A stretch of DNA of 64,000 nt from Begonia masoniana. Taxonomy: Eukaryota > Streptophyta > Magnoliopsida > Cucurbitales > Begoniaceae. The stretch lies in NCBI GenBank assembly GCA_022432975.1, contig CM039515.1, positions 18,782,554-18,846,553 of the forward strand. The letters run 5' to 3'. Under the pieces are notes generated by a model. It was not told the DNA's origin. It saw only the letters and a list, made by a program, of their open reading frames with translations, and did no database searches. Of this stretch, positions 58,606 to 64,000 are shown one piece after another. How positions within the stretch are numbered: the stretch's first letter is position 1; the number at the start of each line of letters is the position of its first letter. Made by a program: the position numbers and the translations under genes.

Positions 58606-60150
58606 CTGTAAGAGAAAGAAGATTTACAATTTCTAATGATTATATGGTTTATCTTCAAGAGTCTGAATTTGATTTAGGATTTGATGATGATCCAGTTTCG
58701 TTTTCACAAGCCATGGAAAGTGAAAATTCTGATAAATGGTTAGATGCTATGAAAGATGAGTTAAAATCAATGGAACAAAATGAAGTTTGGGTACTCGTCC
58801 AATTGCCTAAATGTTGTAAAAGAGATGGGTGTAAATGGGTCTTTAAGACTAAACGCGACTCAAATGGCAATATCGAACGTAATAAAGTCAGACTCGTTGC
58901 CAAAGGTTATACTCAGAAAGATGACATTGATTACAAAGAAACATTTTCTCCTGTTTCGAAAAAGGATTCTCTCAGAATTATTATGGCAATGTTAGCTCAT
59001 TATAATTTAGAGCTCCATCAAATGGATGTGAAAATCACCTTTTTGAATGAGAATCTAGATGAAGAAGTTTATATGGACCAACCTGAAGGTTTTTAAGTTG
59101 AAGGAAATGAATACATGGTGTGTAAACTTAAGAAATCAATATATGGATTTAAACAAGCTTCCCGGCAATGGTATCTTAAGTTTAATGATACCATTACTTC
59201 TTTTGGATTTAAGGAAAACATCGTTGATTGGTGTATATATCTGAAGGTCAGTGGGAGTAAGTTTATATTTCTGGTTATGTATGTTGATGATATCTTACTG
59301 GTCATTAATGATCTTGGTTTATTGTATGAAACCAAGAAATATCTCGATATGAACTTTGAAATGAAAAATATGGGAGAGACAACCTATGTGATTGAAATTG
59401 AAATATTCCAGAATAGATCACAAGGATTATTGGAACTGTCTCAAAAAACATATATTAATACAGTTCTAGAGAGATTTAGAATGTAAAAATGCTCTGCAAG
59501 TGTTGTTCCAATTCAGAAAGGAGATAAGTTCAATCTCAATCAATGTCCAAAGAATAAATTGGAACGCACGCAAATGAAAGATATTCTTTATGCATATATT
59601 GTGGGAAACTTTATGTATGCATAGAGTTGTATCAGGCCAGACATCAGTTTTGCTGTCGGAATGCTGGGCAAGTATCAAAGTAACCTAGGTATAGATCATT
59701 AGAAAGCTGCAAATAAAGTACTAAGGTAATTACAAGGAACGAAAGATCGCATGCTCACCTATAAACGTTCTGATTATCTTGAGGTGATCAGATATTCAGA
59801 TTCTGATTATGGCTGATGTGTGGATACCAGAAAATCCCCTTTTGGCTATTTGTTCCTTTTAGCCGATGGTGCAATCTCATGAAAGAGTGCGAAGCAGTCT
59901 GTCACTGCTATATCCACTATGGAGGCTGAGTTTGTGGCATGCTTTGAGGCCACAATTCAGGGTTTATGGTTGCGGAACTTTATTTCAGGGCTTGGAATTG
60001 TTGACAGCATTGCCAAGTAGCTGAAAATTTATTGTGACAATTCCACAGCAGTCTTCTTTTCTAAAGACGACAAGTATTCCAAAGGTGCTAAACACACAGA
60101 GTTGAAATACTTGACCGTTAAAGAAGAAGTTCAGAAACATAGTGTCAATA
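58606..60150 (+). pseudogene. Element E reverse transcriptase and RNase H (downstream half)
   Basis: Coding similarity resumes directly after the 8-bp duplication and is in phase with the upstream half. RT blocks are WVFKTKRDSNGNIERNKVRL, VAKGYTQKDDIDYKETFSPV, MDVKITFLNENLDEEVYMDQ and the catalytic FLVMYVDDILLV near 59280. RNase H appears near 59900-60130 (STMEAEFVACFEATIQGLW, IYCDNSTAVFFSKDDKYS). Stops near 59094, 59484, 59620, 59815 and 60018 inactivate it. Confidence 0.92.
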
Positions 60151-60648
60151 GAACACACAAGCACCAACCTTATGATCGCGGATCCGTTGACAAAAGGATT
60201 GCCCCCAAAGACATTTACAGAGCATGTCGAACGAATGGGCATTACCGAATGTTAACTTTTATGTTTGTGTTCATTATATACTTCACGCTTTTGACCTCGT
60301 TTATTGATAGTTTCTGATATACATTTATGAATCCTGTTTGATTAAGTTGAATGCATTCATAAATGAAATTATGAAGTTATGATATGAACATGATTTGTCT
60401 TTAAGAAAAGACACTAATGTGGACCATTATGATATACCTTCTTATAGATCATTTTGAGTATAAAATTAATATTGTGATACATGGAAGGGATTGAGTCGCT
60501 ATAATGACTTACGACCGTTATGATCCATATTAATTGTATACTTGATAGTGATATTATGTTTGATCAATATGATGATGGATTTGCATTATATTATACGCAT
60601 TATGAGTATGTGTATGTAAGATAATGTCATATGGATCAAGTGGGAGAA

Positions 60649-61292
60649 TGTTGGAGTTTGGGCGCTCCATCACCCCTACCCCTGCTCTGCGAATGTTTAC
60701 AGAGCGACTGCTGATCGATCGCCGCTCATGGCCGAGCGATCGGCTCTCTTCCAACTTTGGGGTGAAAGTGGCAGAGACATCGCTGATCGATTGCAGGAAA
60801 ACTACAATCGATCGTCCCTCAAGCTTTGCGAAATTTTGGTTGATGGCAAAGGTATCGCTTATCGATCGCCGCTCATGGGCAATCGATCGGCCCTACCACT
60901 GTTCTGCTGCGATAAGCACCTTAATGACTCCAAAATTTTTGATACTCAAACGTCAACTTAAGAACTCCACGTGATGTGGCCCATATGTGTGCAAATCCTA
61001 TTGGTTAAGGTATTTTGTTTTATTGATGAATTGATTAATTTGATGGAAATTAATCTTTATGTATAAAGTAAAAAATGAAACTGGTCCTCTCTCTACCTAC
61101 TTTATGTATATAGTGGAGTTCTTTATCAAAACCATCACTCAAGAAACTTAAAGGTTAAGGGAGAGAAATCATTTCCTGGTCTCATGGAGAACGGTAAGTG
61201 ATTGTCTCACTAAAGTAGACTTGTGAAAATCAACTAGTTCATGATCCTGACATTTCTCTGTTATGAAAATAAGAAACAATTAAATGCTAACA
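60649..61292 (+). repeat. 3' LTR of element E (644 bp)
   Basis: It starts tgttggagtttgggc after the purine tract and ends gctaaca, followed by ggttg. It matches the left LTR apart from the missing block of about 85 bp and scattered substitutions. Confidence 0.93.
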
Positions 61293-61297
61293 GGTTG

Positions 61298-62046
61298 TTG
61301 TCCCAAGGGAAAATCCATCAAACAAATCTAGTTTAAATATGTTAGGATTTGCACAATTGGCAAGGATTCGGGAATTGTTCTAGATCTTGCTAGTTAGGTT
61401 TTGCTTTAGCATGTTGGGATGTTTAATTTAGATTTTTCCACCAAATATTGATTTTCAAAATCAAATCTAAGGGAACTTGATTTTGATTTGGTAAAATTTT
61501 AGGAATTTCAGTTTCTTTCCCTAAATTATCAAGATGGTACTGAAATGTACAACAAAAATTTTTGGATTCTCCAACCGATTGATCACAGTGATAGAATTAC
61601 AACAAATTAGCGCACATGACTCGAGAACGGCTGCATTATATCGTCTCCTTGTGGATCAATGTAAATCATATGATCTTGATGAACACCAGAGAAACAGAAA
61701 AATTGAGCTAAAAAAATAAATTTTATAAATCTTTAACTAATGGCAATCGCGATGAAATTTCTTCAAAAAGATATTGAATACTGTCTACTTTGAAGAGATC
61801 TTTAGATAAACGAAAAAAAAAAGCTAGAGTTAGAGAGTAAACGCGATGAGAAGTGAAAATTAGAAAGACAAGACTCAAAAACAAATGAAAATTCGTAAAC
61901 ATAAAGCTTACTGATCTACGAATCATAATACCTACAGAAAAAATGAAGAAAAAAAGGATGAAAGTGATCATACTAGTAGAAACTGAAAATACAAACTTAC
62001 CAGGCTTCGGCCAATCTACGCAGAACAAAGTTCATTGAAGTTTGAA

Positions 62047-62103
<57 letters not shown>

Positions 62104-63486
62104 TATTTATAGTAATTGAAAATGGGCCTCAAAAGTAGGCTTGGGCATAACATTCGAACAAGAGGCCGGCCTTTAAATATAATATGTTGAAAAAATTATA
62201 GTTTTTTTTTTCAAAAAATAAATATAAAAATTAAACATTAACTTCATTTAACTATGGGTTTTTAAAAAAATATACTTTTAAAATTACAATATAAAAAAAT
62301 TGAGTAATGTTATGTCTATCCTATATTCTTATTCTCTATTCTTATTTTTTGACGTATCAAATATTGATTTTTGTTATTAATTATTCGAGAATAAATGTAG
62401 AATTACTTTTAAAAAATTTCTAAATTTTGCCTCATTTAGAGTTGCCTTGTGTTAACCCAGGATAAGAATCCAACAACCTTACGTTGTATGTTGATGTTAA
62501 TGATAGTAGTAAGGTTTGACGATTAAACGTTTTTTGAGTCCCATGACATTTTTGTTCTATAATAAATAATCTACTAATTACATAACTTGTTTTAGAGATA
62601 GAAAATGAGAAATAGAAAGGGATATTCATGGTATGTTTTGGCCTTTTTTTAGCTTAATCAATCTTCACCTACATCTCGGGACTTCTCATCATTCAATTCC
62701 AATCACATGCAATGATTCTTTGCACTGAATTTCATAAAAGAACTAAAAAAATTAGCATTTCTAATACTTCCCTTTTTGTTAATGCAAATAAATGATAGAA
62801 AAGAATAAAATATCACACATTGAAATGTTACATTTAATAATGAATTAAACTATAATTTGAACTATGTAACGTCAAAGTTCAATAGATTTACTTTATTAAC
62901 CCCTAACATAGTTCAAATTATAATTTAATTATTCTGAACTATGGAGATAATTGAAACGTTAAATAATTAAAAAAAAAGTTAAAATCAATTTGAACCCCAA
63001 AGTATAAGTTTAATTTGAAACACTCCATAAATTAAAAATTATAACAACTAAAACCTTAAACTATAAAAATATAATAGATTAAACCCTAACGGGTGATTGA
63101 TCACCCTCCGTTCTCAATTTACGCCTAGAACGGGGGGTCGATCACCCCCCGTTTTGAATTAACGCCGGCCCCCCGTTCTCTCCAATGCTTACATGGCACT
63201 AGACGTATTGGGTCGGGGGGTGGATGTGGGGGTGGGAACCCTCATCTAACGTGCACCGTACGTGATTAAAGAACGGGGGGTTCTCGCCCCTCAATGGCCA
63301 CCTGTTCCTGTCTCCCCATTTTAAAGGTATTCGGCAATGGGAGGTCTCTGCCTGATGTGCCACAGGCTGTCAATAACCGACCAAGGCCAATTTCATGGCT
63401 GAATTTCCAAATTATGGAGTTTGTTCATTTTGCAGGTACTTCTCTCGGCAAGATAAGAATATCAATCATCCAAAACAAAAGAGTAT
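61298..63486. other. AT-rich region right of element E, no gene recognised
   Basis: Holds an (AG)n microsatellite (62049-62101) and short frames without recognisable families. Near 62850-62950 there is a small inverted repeat (aactatgtaacg... / ...catagttcaaattataattt). From 63090 to 63300 the DNA becomes GC-rich with repeated cgggggg/ccccccg blocks around gatcaccc. A 64-codon frame at 63294-63488 (VFGNGRSLPDVPQAVNNRPR) looks protein-like, but I cannot assign it. Confidence 0.5.
62049..62101. repeat. (AG)n microsatellite
   Basis: About 26 perfect dinucleotide repeats in non-coding DNA. Confidence 0.95.
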
Positions 63487-64000
63487 AAGGAGTCAAGCCT
63501 CTGGATTTGAGGACAAATCCTCAATCACCCAGAGAGGATGACGTGCTATGGAGGCTGTTGACCCGATCACAAACAAAGGTATGTATCTTAATCGATCTTT
63601 CATCTAATAAGTTTGTGAGTTTTTTAGGTAAAGACCTTTTGACAGCTTGGATTGGAAGCATTGAAGAGAGAATTTGTCTTCCTGATGACAAGGCTTGTAA
63701 CCAAGCATTTTATGTAATTTTGTGTTTAGCAAACATTAGCTTGTCTTTTATTATATTTTGACAAACATTAGCCTATTGTTTAAGGCATGCAAGCTTAGTT
63801 AAATTTAAGATCACTCATGGCTTGGGATGGGCACATGAAAAGAAGAGTATGGCCAAAGAAGAGCCGTGCACAAGAAGGAGACACGTTGAGCAGCATCAGG
63901 TGTGCACAGGTAACTGTGATCGAGGGAAGAGGCACACCCAGGGGAGCAGCATGGAGCGTGCAGGAGAGCAGCATAGCGCGTGTTGGAAGGAGAAGCGCGC
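63487..64000 (+). mobile_element. Retrotransposon fragment related to the left end of element D
   Basis: The plus strand reads LRTNPQSPREDDVLWRLLTRSQTK (split here as LRTNPQSPRED and DVLWRLLTRSQTK) near 63507-63576, resembling the C-terminal tail of plant Ty3/gypsy polyproteins. It is followed by a GTATGT...TTTTTTAG segment that could be an intron. The following gagagaatttgtcttcc block matches element D near 49555. From 63800 on, the sequence is GC-rich with repeated gagcagcat and continues beyond the window. Confidence 0.55.

Larger units (their letters stand above)
42134..61292 (+). mobile_element. Element E: copia retrotransposon interrupted by an hAT transposon
   Basis: LTRs are 42134-42862 and 60649-61292, both starting tgttggagtttgggc and ending gctaaca. 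A perfect 5-bp duplication ggttg is at 42129-42133 and 61293-61297. The initiator-Met PBS is at 42865-42879. The purine tract aagtgggagaa lies just before the right LTR. Gag-Pol on the plus strand is split by the hAT element at 46006-58604. Multiple stops show that it is not autonomous. Confidence 0.95.

Overview
The window is repeat-dominated nuclear DNA from a flowering plant, probably an AT-rich eudicot. Plant-type Ty3/gypsy and Ty1/copia retrotransposons, a Cassandra TRIM with 5S rRNA sequence in its LTRs, hAT and Mutator-like DNA elements, and two plant genes (a Neprosin-domain peptidase with eight exons and the Mediator subunit MED32) support this. The species cannot be named from the sequence. 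No CRISPR, operon, tRNA or replication origin was seen.

Region 1 (1-27.9 kb) is a nested stack. A copia element (G, right part 25291 to about 27956) was hit by a Tekay/Del-like chromovirus (C, minus strand, 5192-25290). The left LTR of C was then hit twice: by an Athila-type element (B, minus strand, 5236-16701, TSD ataag) and by a second chromovirus, of which only the 3' LTR end (H, 3680-5191) is in the window. H was hit by a third chromovirus (A, minus strand, 1-3679), whose gag-protease frame is fully open to the window edge. The right LTR of C carries a complete Cassandra TRIM (22639-23557, TSD taaac). B contains a pure run of 437 A residues inside its integrase, probably an assembly or base-calling artefact.

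Region 2 (28-39 kb) is the gene island: the Neprosin-domain gene (28267-31045, minus) and MED32 (38364-38825, minus). Between them lie two Mutator-like elements with long terminal inverted repeats (33628-34863 and 35686-36640); the second carries a fragment resembling the N-terminus of a GATA transcription factor (Pack-MULE). It sits inside a deleted LTR retrotransposon (I, about 34876-38059).

Region 3 (39.5-61.3 kb) is a second nest. A 2.1-kb foldback element with an internal 0.83-kb tandem duplication (39499-41581) abuts a copia remnant (J). A copia element (E, 42134-61292, TSD ggttg) was hit by an hAT transposon (46006-58604, 8-bp TSD tctgtaag) with a decayed BED-finger transposase. The hAT holds an LTR element (D, about 49443-58039), one LTR of which has about 47 copies of a 21-bp repeat, and D in turn holds a chromovirus solo LTR (F, 51033-53525, TSD gctgt).

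Region 4 (61.3-64 kb) is mostly AT-rich and non-coding; its right end holds a fragment related to the D family. Host genes and mobile elements do not form a pathway; the window mainly records successive insertions, with A looking youngest and C, E, G and J strongly decayed.
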